From Candidatus Margulisiibacteriota bacterium (GTDB taxonomy: Bacteria; Margulisbacteria; WOR-1; O2-12-FULL-45-9): a DNA stretch of 32,004 nt. The stretch spans positions 6,272-38,275 of the forward strand of contig JASEHX010000002.1 of NCBI GenBank assembly GCA_030018645.1. Direction: 5' to 3'. Positions 1-8,466 of the stretch are shown here, piece after piece. Position numbers and translations under genes: made by a program. The notes under the pieces were generated by a model. The model was not told the DNA's origin and did no database searches. It saw nothing but the letters and a program-made list of their open reading frames with translations. Within the stretch, counting starts at the first letter, position 1; every line of letters begins with the position of its first letter.

Positions 1-15
1 ATTTGGGGTTGGTTT

Positions 16-3000
16 ATGGGAAGAATTGTGAAAAAAAATAGTTATTTGCTCATTATTTTTGTTGTTGGATTGTTGTTGCCCTCTTATTTTACCGATATTT
101 CCTTTGCTGATGAATCCTACTCAACCTGGCTCAAGTCATATTTAAAAGGACAGGCCGATCAAGCCGCCGCTAATGTTAAAACCGTCCAGCCAATTTATAC
201 AATGGTTGGGGTCTGGATAGAGAAACCAGCGGGGGCATCACTTGAATCCGGCGAAGAAGTTAGATATGAGGCCTCGGACATGTTGGTTGCGGAAGAATAC
301 CGCAAAAAATACGTTAATCTTTGGGGGAGGAAGACCGCTTACAATTTTGAAGGGTCGGGTTGGACCGGTCAATCGGTTGAAGAATTTACTTATAATTACC
401 CCGAAGGCAGTCCTAATTATGGGGCCAGCTGCACTGCCGTATCTGACAAAAAGTGGGAAACGGTCCTGACTTTTCAACCAATTGATAAGAATACCCAATT
501 TAAGATTACCAAGAAAAACGATGAAGTAGCAAAACATAAGGAGCAAGGGAATGTCCTTTATGAAATCCACAAAAGTGACAGCGGTTCGATCCTTCTTCCC
601 AGTGAATTTAAATTAGGTGAGCCGGCCGTGGTTCGTTTTGAATCCGACCTTAATTCTAACCTGTATAGTTTTGGCCTGCGCGAATGGTTGAGCTGGGGCG
701 TGCACGCTGACGGCGACGCCGACAAAAATTACTATAATCTTCCGGAGCTGCGTCCCAATATCCAACGGATCTATAGTTTTTTATTTGATCCCCAAACCAT
801 AATTGACAAAGAAGGCAAGGCAAAATTGTATTACATACCAATCTTGACCGAAGGATCGACCAGCGAATGGGACAACGATGATATCAGTTCATTTACTTAT
901 CAATCCACTTTTGAACATCAGCCGTACTATGATTTGAAAAACCCAAAAGAGGAATATAATGCCTGCCTCTCCATCCCTTCGCCATCATCCTATCCAATTG
1001 TATTTGTGCAATATTCCCTGGGGAATCGCTCGCGTTTATGGAAGTGCACCCCGCTTGAACTGCCTGCCATAGAAGTTAGCGGCGATGGGGCCGGCGAAGT
1101 TTCTGCGCTCAAAGGCGAGCATGCCCGCTTGATTGACGAACTAAAAACTATTTTGCAAAAAGAACCGCCTGCCCCCAAAAAAGATGGTTCTTCCGAAGCT
1201 ATAGCGGCACAGCTGGCTGAATCCCGGAAAAAATTCGATGAGGAAATAATCAATAAAGACCAGGAAATTCGCAGCGTTGAGAAGAAATATTTTGACGCTT
1301 TATCAACCTGTTATGGGTCGGCGAATGAAGCTGGTTTAGCCGCCTTGCGCGAAGCCCTGCGCACGGAAGCTGTTTGCCTTAGCAAAGCCCGCACTGAAGC
1401 TATCGATGAAATGCGCGAGCAAAGTTTCCGCTTTATACCAAATTCTGCCTACTTCCGCTGCCGCCGCTATTACGAGGCCTATTTTAAAGACCTAAAACAA
1501 ATCCTCAATATTTGGAGCAATGTCAACCGGATGGAAATATTGCGGCTCGATATGCTAATTTCTGAACTCCTTAAAGGCCGCGCCGCACATGAGCCAGATT
1601 GCAGCGATATGGAATTGCTTTCTCTTCAAAACCAATTGAAGAATGTTTATGTTGACGAGGCCGTTATCCATTCAGCGCGTGAACAATGCATGGCAGAAGA
1701 CACGTTGGACGGCCGCGACAGTTACGGAGCAGCTTTGGCGGAAGCCCGCAAACAAAACCTGAAACAACCATGGCATAACGATTTCATAAAAAGACAGAGC
1801 CAGCGGGCAATTTACGGCACACAATATCTCATGGGAACCTTTGGGACTTTGTGGACCGTAGTGATTGACAGTATCAACCGTATCCGCAGCGCTCCTGCCA
1901 AGCTCTTAGGCGCCACTTCGTTTATCAGCGACATGCACTCTTCCACCGACAAATCAATCAATGACGTGCGCACCAAAATCGCCAATCGGTTGGCGGTTAT
2001 TGACGCGCTTTACTCGATGGGACCCGATGGATGCAAGTGGATGGGGGCTTTTGCACGGGGAGATGATTTGCTCCCCCCCGAAGGCATTAACGGTAAAATT
2101 GCGAGTGATATGGAAAACGACCGCACCTTTCACGAAGCCAGCGGCGGCGGCCTCATGCGCCTGGCCGCCTGTTATGAAATGGAAAAAGCGCCGCGGTTGG
2201 AATGGGAATACCGTATTGAGCTAAAACACGGCAAGCTATGCTGGGCCGACATGCGTAAAACATTGTATTTGCGCGAAGTCCGTAAGGAAAGCGGCGAAGA
2301 TCCTCTGCTGCGGCGGATGGTTGATCCTATGGGAGCAGTTAAAACCTCTGCCGCACACTACATTGGGAAGCAATACGACGGCGCCGAAGATTATTTGAGC
2401 GAGCGCAAAGGACAATTAATGGAAATGGAAGGACTGCTCCCATTGTTTAAAAAAATTAATTTCGATTTAGATATCGGCATTACTAAATATCCAACCATCA
2501 ACCAAACCCACGCCGCGCTTTGCCAGAATAATCCTGACTACATGAAATTCATGCAATCCTACCGTATGCTTTGGTCGCGCGAGCGCGAAATTGAGCTTTT
2601 TGCCGCCATGTCCACTGCCGAGACCAGTTCCGAGCGCGAAGAATACGAATTTAAACTCGATTTATTGAAGAATATTACCCAGCGCGAAGCCATTCCGGAT
2701 TTTATCCGCATTTTAAAACAACAGCTTTCTGATAAAATCGCGGCATCCGACTTTGACGGTGCTCTCATCCTTGCCCGGCAGATTGAAGATGTAGCGACCG
2801 TGGAAGCAAAAGGATTAACTAAATGGCTTTCCCAAGATTTTGCCTGGGAACAAGCCAAGGAAGTAGGCATCAACACGGCTGTATCAATTGGGAATCAGGG
2901 CTTATACGCGGCCTTTTTTGCCCGCTACCTTAGTCCGGCGGCAGTGCGCAACCAACCGGTTAGCTTTTCAAATATCAAAAAAGTTTTCTCAACCTGGAAG

Positions 3001-4998
3001 GGCTTTGGCGGGATGCTGGAGTTCACCTGGGGACAGGTTAATCCGTTTGCCAACTTGATGAAAACCATGGAGCCTAAAGAAATGGCTGTTGCCCTGGCAA
3101 AAACTACTCTCACCGGATTAGAACAAGTCACGCAGGAGCAAATTAAACAAAGCATTTTTATCGGTTATTTCGGGTTGGACGAAAAATACGCCGATTTTCT
3201 GGCGAATGTAGTAATTAATTTTGAGCAGATGCAAAGGGAGGATCCGACTTCTCTGACCAGTCGCACCGCGCGCAATCTCTTGCGCCAGCTTGATGCCTAC
3301 ACGCCCGATGTCATTAATCTTCCCGGCTGGCAAAGAATCATGAAAAGCCGCGTCAGGATGCGCGAATATTGGATGACTATGGATGCTTTGGCGCAACTGG
3401 AAAAGATAAAACTGCAAATGCAAGACGCGCGTAAAAGCAAAAAAGTGGACCTGCCAAAATTATCCGCGCTGGGCAGCAAATTTGGCAAAATCATGCTGAA
3501 GATCCGTTTAGCTATCAGTCCGCTGAACGCGGAAACAATCCGCTTAACCATGGATGATTATCAGCAAAAATTATCGGCGGCCAAAACTCCGATTGAAAGG
3601 GTTGCTGCTCACTCCGAACTGTTCCGGACCATGCCCTTTGCGGCATTGGTCAGCGCTAAAAAAGCAGGCAATTTGCCTAAAGATATGGAAGCGAAAATTG
3701 ACCTGGCCCGCCGAGACGTGCTAAGCACCATCCAAACCGAATTTCTCAAGGCCTATCCAGGAATGGCGCCTTATATTGAACGCTACATCTATACTGGATC
3801 GGGAGCGCGGGATACTTGGCCGGAATACAAGAAGATCAGCAGTGATCTTGATTTTACCCTTGTCCTGCGGGCAGGTGTGGACATAAAAATTAAAAATAAT
3901 ATTAAACAGGCCTTTGATGCTTTCTTTGAAAAAACCGCTAAGTTCCCGCCCGAAGAATTTGATGTGCATTCTTTTGTGGATGAGCGGCCTAACCTTGCCT
4001 GCCGCGGTGAAACTGCCGACCAATTAATTGCCCTGGTAAAAGACCCGTCCCAAGCGGGAAAATTATCGGCCGAAACACAGAGAAACATCGAAACCCTGCT
4101 GGCTGATTTGGGCGATCCTGAACGCTACTTGTCTACCGGGGCTGTGCGCTTTTTAAATTATTTAAACAAACTGGGCGGTCGGGTAAAAAAACCAGTTGGA
4201 GGAAAACTTGAAAATGATGATACTTATCAGGCCGAATTGTATAAGGATGTAAAATTTGAACCCTGGATGGGACTTGAGATAGTGCTGGACAACCTCAAGT
4301 TAATTGAGGCTCATGCGCCTAAAGACCGGCTGGAATATGCTGGTTCGGTCTCAAAGTACGCCCTGCGTATTCTTTTAGCCCGCATTATCCAATCTGATGC
4401 AGGGCTGGAAATGATCAATAAACTCGATATTGCTGAAATTGAAAAGAATTTGGAAACTACGGGCGGGATCCACGGCGAGTTTGTACGGATTGCCGAATCA
4501 TTGGGAGGGAAATTCAGCGATTCACAGCTAATGCTCTTTAGAGAATTAAACCTCAAAAAACAAGGCAAAAGCTGGGGAGAAGTATTAGCTGAACGCAACG
4601 GCGGAAAAATCATGGATAACGATGATCCGGCCCTAAATGCTGCCATTGAAAAACATGCGGCCGAAGTAGAGACCTTTATGCAGGAGTCGATCCGCGAAAC
4701 GGCGGTAACCCACGCAACCGAAATGAAAAAAATATCTGACGCGGTTCAGGAAACATCGGATCCATCTGCCCAAAAGGCCTTGCTTGATAAATACCGTGAA
4801 ATCCTGTATTCAACTGCAACCGTGTGGGATGCACTGCCTGAAAACCTGCGCAAAAATGTAATTGCCGCTTCGCCCGGCATGGATGAAGTTTATCGAGCAC
4901 TGGAAGATGTGCGGCAATTCTTCGAGCAAAAAAGAATTGACCTTATCCGCAATTATAATCCTTTCCAAAAATCGGGTGAGGTTCCCAAAGGAGATTAG
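16..4998 (+). CDS. Giant exported protein of unknown function with a nucleotidyltransferase-like motif
   Basis: I do not recognise the family. The 1660-residue product begins with a basic stretch and a hydrophobic core (about residues 5-30, ending near FADE) that reads as a Sec signal peptide. Residues 40-350 look like mixed beta structure; 360-440 are charged and coiled-coil-like; most of the rest is predicted helical. At 1261-1265 and 1275-1280 it carries GSGAR and SSDLDF, followed by FDVHSF at 1315-1320. This resembles the Pol-beta/MNT nucleotidyltransferase signature (GS, then DxD, then a third acid), giving candidate metal ligands D1277, D1279 and D1316. The ATG at 16 has only a weak upstream G-run. 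A GTG at 28, just after GGGAAG, would give a more standard signal peptide. The frame is open to the window edge, so the true start could also lie further upstream. A response-regulator gene follows after 4 nt, so the two are probably cotranscribed. Confidence 0.8.
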   Translation: MGRIVKKNSYLLIIFVVGLLLPSYFTDISFADESYSTWLKSYLKGQADQAAANVKTVQPIYTMVGVWIEKPAGASLESGEEVRYEASDMLVAEEYRKKYVNLWGRKTAYNFEGSGWTGQSVEEFTYNYPEGSPNYGASCTAVSDKKWETVLTFQPIDKNTQFKITKKNDEVAKHKEQGNVLYEIHKSDSGSILLPSEFKLGEPAVVRFESDLNSNLYSFGLREWLSWGVHADGDADKNYYNLPELRPNIQRIYSFLFDPQTIIDKEGKAKLYYIPILTEGSTSEWDNDDISSFTYQSTFEHQPYYDLKNPKEEYNACLSIPSPSSYPIVFVQYSLGNRSRLWKCTPLELPAIEVSGDGAGEVSALKGEHARLIDELKTILQKEPPAPKKDGSSEAIAAQLAESRKKFDEEIINKDQEIRSVEKKYFDALSTCYGSANEAGLAALREALRTEAVCLSKARTEAIDEMREQSFRFIPNSAYFRCRRYYEAYFKDLKQILNIWSNVNRMEILRLDMLISELLKGRAAHEPDCSDMELLSLQNQLKNVYVDEAVIHSAREQCMAEDTLDGRDSYGAALAEARKQNLKQPWHNDFIKRQSQRAIYGTQYLMGTFGTLWTVVIDSINRIRSAPAKLLGATSFISDMHSSTDKSINDVRTKIANRLAVIDALYSMGPDGCKWMGAFARGDDLLPPEGINGKIASDMENDRTFHEASGGGLMRLAACYEMEKAPRLEWEYRIELKHGKLCWADMRKTLYLREVRKESGEDPLLRRMVDPMGAVKTSAAHYIGKQYDGAEDYLSERKGQLMEMEGLLPLFKKINFDLDIGITKYPTINQTHAALCQNNPDYMKFMQSYRMLWSREREIELFAAMSTAETSSEREEYEFKLDLLKNITQREAIPDFIRILKQQLSDKIAASDFDGALILARQIEDVATVEAKGLTKWLSQDFAWEQAKEVGINTAVSIGNQGLYAAFFARYLSPAAVRNQPVSFSNIKKVFSTWKGFGGMLEFTWGQVNPFANLMKTMEPKEMAVALAKTTLTGLEQVTQEQIKQSIFIGYFGLDEKYADFLANVVINFEQMQREDPTSLTSRTARNLLRQLDAYTPDVINLPGWQRIMKSRVRMREYWMTMDALAQLEKIKLQMQDARKSKKVDLPKLSALGSKFGKIMLKIRLAISPLNAETIRLTMDDYQQKLSAAKTPIERVAAHSELFRTMPFAALVSAKKAGNLPKDMEAKIDLARRDVLSTIQTEFLKAYPGMAPYIERYIYTGSGARDTWPEYKKISSDLDFTLVLRAGVDIKIKNNIKQAFDAFFEKTAKFPPEEFDVHSFVDERPNLACRGETADQLIALVKDPSQAGKLSAETQRNIETLLADLGDPERYLSTGAVRFLNYLNKLGGRVKKPVGGKLENDDTYQAELYKDVKFEPWMGLEIVLDNLKLIEAHAPKDRLEYAGSVSKYALRILLARIIQSDAGLEMINKLDIAEIEKNLETTGGIHGEFVRIAESLGGKFSDSQLMLFRELNLKKQGKSWGEVLAERNGGKIMDNDDPALNAAIEKHAAEVETFMQESIRETAVTHATEMKKISDAVQETSDPSAQKALLDKYREILYSTATVWDALPENLRKNVIAASPGMDEVYRALEDVRQFFEQKRIDLIRNYNPFQKSGEVPKGD

Positions 4999-5002
4999 AA
5001 TA

Positions 5003-5368
5003 ATGGCAAAAATTCTATTAGTTGAAGACCAGGCCAGCATGCGCTCTTTGTTTTCGCAGTTATTGCAGGCCAAGGGGCATACCGTGGTTTTAGCGGAGGA
5101 CGGCGAGGAAGCATGGGATATATGCACCACGGAAAAAGAAAACTTTGACTTGGTATTAACTGACGTCAATATGCCCCGCTTGGACGGTTATGAATTCCTA
5201 AAAAGGACGCGCCAGCATTTTCCCGGCGTAAAAGTAATTCTAATAACCGGCGCCAACGAAGAAGCAGCCGCAGTAATTTGCCAAGAATATAAAGCCGACG
5301 GGCTGATCACTAAACCCTTTGTAGTAGAAGAAGCAATTAGTTTAATTGAGAAAGTATTGCAGCCATGA
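5003..5368 (+). CDS. Single-domain response regulator (CheY-like receiver)
   Basis: This 121-residue protein is a stand-alone receiver domain with no output domain. The acidic pair E8/D9, phosphoacceptor D54 (in LTDVNMPRLDGYEF), T82 and K104 (in TKPF) occupy the standard positions, so it should be phosphorylated by a histidine kinase. No kinase gene is in the window. The frame is open upstream to 4862, but the ATG at 5003 is chosen because the receiver begins there (MAKILLVEDQ) and AAAGGAG lies about 9 nt upstream, inside the end of the preceding gene. Its stop overlaps the next start (ATGA at 5365-5368), which suggests translational coupling with the mazG-like gene. The partner and output pathway cannot be read from the sequence. 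Confidence 0.93.
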   Translation: MAKILLVEDQASMRSLFSQLLQAKGHTVVLAEDGEEAWDICTTEKENFDLVLTDVNMPRLDGYEFLKRTRQHFPGVKVILITGANEEAAAVICQEYKADGLITKPFVVEEAISLIEKVLQP

Positions 5369-5772
5369 AACGGAGCGTTCCCTTGCTTTCTCCCGGGAAA
5401 AATTTCGAAAATCTCCTGTCAATTGTGCGGCAACTGCGCCAAAAATGTCCCTGGGACCGGGAGCAAACTTTTGAAAGCTTAAAACCCTATTTAATTGAAG
5501 AAGTCCACGAAGCCATTGAGGCCATTAACCATAAGAATTATCCCCATTTAGCCGAAGAAGTCGGCGACATGCTGCTGCATATTGTCATGCTTGCGGTCTT
5601 GGCTGAAGAAGCCCAGGTTTTCAATATTAACGACGTGATTAACCACATTTCGGCCAAAATGGTGCGCCGCCATCCCCATGTCTTTGGGCAGGGAAAAGCC
5701 AAGACCAAGGAACAAGTGCTCAAAAATTGGCAAAGGATCAAACGGGCAGAGGCAAGAAAACGCGAAAAATGA
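5365..5772 (+). CDS. mazG: MazG-family nucleoside triphosphate pyrophosphohydrolase
   Basis: MazG enzymes hydrolyse (d)NTPs to (d)NMP and pyrophosphate, cleaning the nucleotide pool or affecting (p)ppGpp levels. The 135-residue protein has the family's CPWDREQT segment (28-35), the metal-binding EEVHE (E45, E46, E49) and EEVGD (E65, D68), and the conserved VRRHPHVFG block near residues 104-112. It is a single-domain form, about half the length of E. coli MazG, which has two such domains. It overlaps the response-regulator stop by 4 nt. The extended -10 element of ftsH begins at its stop codon, so ftsH may be both cotranscribed and separately promoted. Confidence 0.92.
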   Translation: MKRSVPLLSPGKNFENLLSIVRQLRQKCPWDREQTFESLKPYLIEEVHEAIEAINHKNYPHLAEEVGDMLLHIVMLAVLAEEAQVFNINDVINHISAKMVRRHPHVFGQGKAKTKEQVLKNWQRIKRAEARKREK

Positions 5773-5778
5773 TATAAT
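5770..5778 (+). promoter_or_regulatory. Extended -10 promoter of ftsH
   Basis: TGATATAAT matches the extended -10 form (TGn followed by a perfect TATAAT). It starts at the mazG stop codon and ends 11 nt before the ftsH ATG. No -35 match is visible and there is no Shine-Dalgarno site in the short gap, so the transcript would have a leader of only about 5 nt. Confidence 0.55.
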
Positions 5779-5789
5779 AACAACTAATT

Positions 5790-7637
5790 ATGACCTCTAC
5801 CCTGAAGCCGATCCCAAGCCCGCCCGAAAATAATGCGAATAAAGCCAACTGGAAGAATATTTTTATTTATTTGCTGATTCTCCTGGCGGCGGTCGGAATT
5901 ATAGCGCCGCTTTTCCCGATTGAGCCCCCGTCCAAAGAAATCACCTTTTCAGAATTCTTGGACAAACTTGACAAAGGGCAAGTGAAAGAAGTTACTATTG
6001 CCGGCGATGTTGTGCGCGGTGTATATACGGATAAAAAGCATTTTAATGCCCGGGCCTTAAATTATCCCAACCTGGTTTCTACCCTGCGGCAAAAAAATGT
6101 GGCGATCAAAGTTGACACGCCGGTTGAAGCCAGTTGGTTGTGGAACCTGGCCGCCCAGCTCGTTTTTCCGGTGGCCTTTTTTGGTTTCTTGTGGTGGATG
6201 ATGGTGCGCCAGGCGCAGGGCGTCAACCAGCAGGCCATGGCATTCGGGAAAACCGGCGCCCGGCCGCTGACCGGGAAGGTTAATGTCACTTTTCAAGACG
6301 TAGCGGGGGTAGATGAGGCCAAAGAAGAATTACACGAAATAGTTGACTTCCTAAAAACTCCTGAAAAATTCCAAGCCCTGGGCGCTAAAATTCCCAAGGG
6401 TTTGCTTTTAATGGGTGCGCCAGGGACGGGAAAAACATTGTTAGCCCGCGCCATTGCGGGGGAGGCAGGGGTTCCTTTCTTTTCCATGTCGGGCTCTGAT
6501 TTTGTGGAGATGTTTGTAGGGGTGGGGGCGGCTCGCGTTCGCTCCTTATTTGACCAAGCCAAAAAACAAGCCCCTTCCATCATATTCATGGACGAAATTG
6601 ATGCAGTGGGGCGGCAAAGGGGGGCGGGGTTGGGCGGAGGGCACGACGAAAGAGAACAAACTTTAAACCAGCTTTTGGTGGAAATGGATGGCTTTGATCC
6701 CAAGGCCAACGTTATTGTGGTGGCGGCCACTAACCGGCCTGATATCTTAGATCCGGCTCTTTTGCGTCCCGGGCGTTTCGACCGCCGAATAGTGCTGGAT
6801 AAACCTGATTTAAAGGGGCGGGAAGGGATTCTCAAGATCCATGCCCGCGGCAAACCTTTGGCGTCCGACGTTGATTTAAATATGGTGGCCCGGCGCACGC
6901 CCGGCTTTACCGGAGCAGACCTAGAAAATGTTTTAAACGAAGCGGCCATTTTAGCCGCGCGGGTGGACAAAAAACAAGTCAACATGGAAGAGGTGGAAGA
7001 ATCCATTGACCGCGTTTTAGCCGGTCCCGAAAAGAAAAGCCGGGTCATATCGGACAAAGAAAAATCAATTGTTGCCCATCATGAAGTGGGACATGCCGTT
7101 CTTTCCAAAGTCCTGCCCCATGCCGATCCGGTGCATAAAATTTCAATCCTGCCGCGTGGTTTAGCATTGGGCTATACTCTCCAGCTTCCCGAACAGGACA
7201 AGCATTTGGTCAGCCGGGGGGAAGCCCTTGACCAAATTACGGTCATGCTGGGCGGGCGAGTGGCCGAAGAGCTCATTTTTGGCGAGATAACTTCGGGAGC
7301 GCAAAATGATTTGGAGCGCGCCACCGAACTGGCCAAAAAAATGGTCTGCGAATTTGGCATGAGCGAAATGGGCTTGCGCACTTTCGGCCGCAAAGACCGG
7401 CAGATATTTTTAGGCCGCGATATTGCCGAGATGAAAGATTACAGCGAAGAAACCGCGGACAAAATTGACATCGCTATGAAAACTATTATTGACCAATGTT
7501 ATATTCGGGCCAAGGAAGTTTTGACCATGAACCGTGAAAAGCTGGATACGATTGCAAAAAGCTTGATGGAAAAAGAAAGCTTGGAAAACCACGATTTGGA
7601 AGAAGCTTTAACCGGCCTTATCAGTCCCAATGTCTAA
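5790..7637 (+). CDS. ftsH: ATP-dependent zinc metalloprotease FtsH
   Basis: FtsH is a membrane-anchored AAA+ protease that extracts and degrades membrane proteins and unstable cytosolic proteins. The 615-residue product has two transmembrane segments (about 24-42 and 118-138) flanking an extracytoplasmic domain. The AAA module follows: Walker A GAPGTGKT (209-216), Walker B IIFMDEID, and the second region of homology ATNRPDILDPALLRPGRFDRR. The peptidase domain has HEVGH (431-435) and the third zinc ligand D507 (in QNDLERAT). The length is normal for the family. The start is supported by the membrane segment directly after it and by the extended -10 element 11 nt upstream. The end overlaps the next gene by 8 nt, so they are likely cotranscribed. 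Confidence 0.97.
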   Translation: MTSTLKPIPSPPENNANKANWKNIFIYLLILLAAVGIIAPLFPIEPPSKEITFSEFLDKLDKGQVKEVTIAGDVVRGVYTDKKHFNARALNYPNLVSTLRQKNVAIKVDTPVEASWLWNLAAQLVFPVAFFGFLWWMMVRQAQGVNQQAMAFGKTGARPLTGKVNVTFQDVAGVDEAKEELHEIVDFLKTPEKFQALGAKIPKGLLLMGAPGTGKTLLARAIAGEAGVPFFSMSGSDFVEMFVGVGAARVRSLFDQAKKQAPSIIFMDEIDAVGRQRGAGLGGGHDEREQTLNQLLVEMDGFDPKANVIVVAATNRPDILDPALLRPGRFDRRIVLDKPDLKGREGILKIHARGKPLASDVDLNMVARRTPGFTGADLENVLNEAAILAARVDKKQVNMEEVEESIDRVLAGPEKKSRVISDKEKSIVAHHEVGHAVLSKVLPHADPVHKISILPRGLALGYTLQLPEQDKHLVSRGEALDQITVMLGGRVAEELIFGEITSGAQNDLERATELAKKMVCEFGMSEMGLRTFGRKDRQIFLGRDIAEMKDYSEETADKIDIAMKTIIDQCYIRAKEVLTMNREKLDTIAKSLMEKESLENHDLEEALTGLISPNV

Positions 7638-8466
7638 ACTGGTTGAATGCGTTCCCAATTTTTCCGAAGGTGCGGATTTGGCGCTGGTGGATGAAATTGT
7701 CGCCGCGATCAAAACCGCCAAAGTCCTGAATGTCCACTCCGACCCCGACCATAACCGCTCGGTTGTAACTATTTTAGGTGAGCCCGATGCCGTAATGCTG
7801 GCGGCGTTTTCACTGACCGAGCGGGCGGTCCAGCTTTTAGATATTAATGAGCACGTTGGCGAACATCCTTTTATTGGAGTTATGGATGTTATCCCTTTTA
7901 TCCCGGTCAAAGAAATTTCTATCCCCGCAACAGTGGCCCTGGCAAAAGAATTGGCGGGTGAGCTTTGGAACAAATTGAAACTGCCGGTCTATTTTTACGG
8001 TGCGGCGGCGGTTAATCCCAATCGCAAAGAACTGCCCGCGGTTCGTCGCGGAAGCTATCCGCCGGATGTGGGGAGTGGTTTGCATCCCACGGCGGGGGCG
8101 GTGGCGGTAGGAGTAAGGGATTATCTGATTGCTTTTAATGTTAATCTAACTACCAATGATTTATCAATTGCCCAATCGATTGCCAAGAACATCCGCGAAA
8201 AGAGCGAGGGACTGCCGGGGGTGCGGGCGCTGGGAATTGACCTGAAAAGCCGCGGGATCACTCAAGTTTCGATCAATATCACCGACCACAAAACAACTTC
8301 GCTAAAACAAGTTTTTGATGAAGTAAAAAGATGGGCTAAAGAATATCAAGTAGGCATCATCGAATCCGAGCTGGTGGGGATGCTGCCGCAAGCGGCCGTT
8401 TTTCAAGGGATGAAAAATCTGTTAAAGTTAAGAAATTATTCAGATGAATATATATTATCAAACTAG
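7630..8466 (+). CDS. Glutamate formimidoyltransferase-like protein (FtcD N-terminal type)
   Basis: Proteins of this family move a formimino group from N-formiminoglutamate to tetrahydrofolate. The 278-residue product has the family opening VECVPNFSEG, the block DPDHNRSVVTILG, and the HxGxHP segment (EHVGEHPFIGVMDVIPFIP) that holds the catalytic histidine. It covers only the two formyltransferase subdomains; the cyclodeaminase domain is absent. In family members I recall, HP is followed by Arg; here it is Phe, so substrate specificity may differ. No histidine-degradation (hut) genes are nearby, so a role in histidine catabolism is not supported by context. The ATG lies inside ftsH, overlapping it by 8 nt. 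The stop overlaps the convergent PLP enzyme stop by 4 nt (CTAG). Confidence 0.87.
   Translation: MSKLVECVPNFSEGADLALVDEIVAAIKTAKVLNVHSDPDHNRSVVTILGEPDAVMLAAFSLTERAVQLLDINEHVGEHPFIGVMDVIPFIPVKEISIPATVALAKELAGELWNKLKLPVYFYGAAAVNPNRKELPAVRRGSYPPDVGSGLHPTAGAVAVGVRDYLIAFNVNLTTNDLSIAQSIAKNIREKSEGLPGVRALGIDLKSRGITQVSINITDHKTTSLKQVFDEVKRWAKEYQVGIIESELVGMLPQAAVFQGMKNLLKLRNYSDEYILSN

Noticed and set aside
6293..7057. 254-codon open frame on the minus strand within ftsH
   Set aside because: It is antisense to the strongly conserved AAA domain, and its Ser/Arg/Pro-rich product has no recognisable motif.
8463..8466. CTAG overlap of two convergent stops (also 16451-16454) as a possible regulatory site
   Set aside because: It follows simply from palindromic or near-palindromic stop codons in a compact genome.
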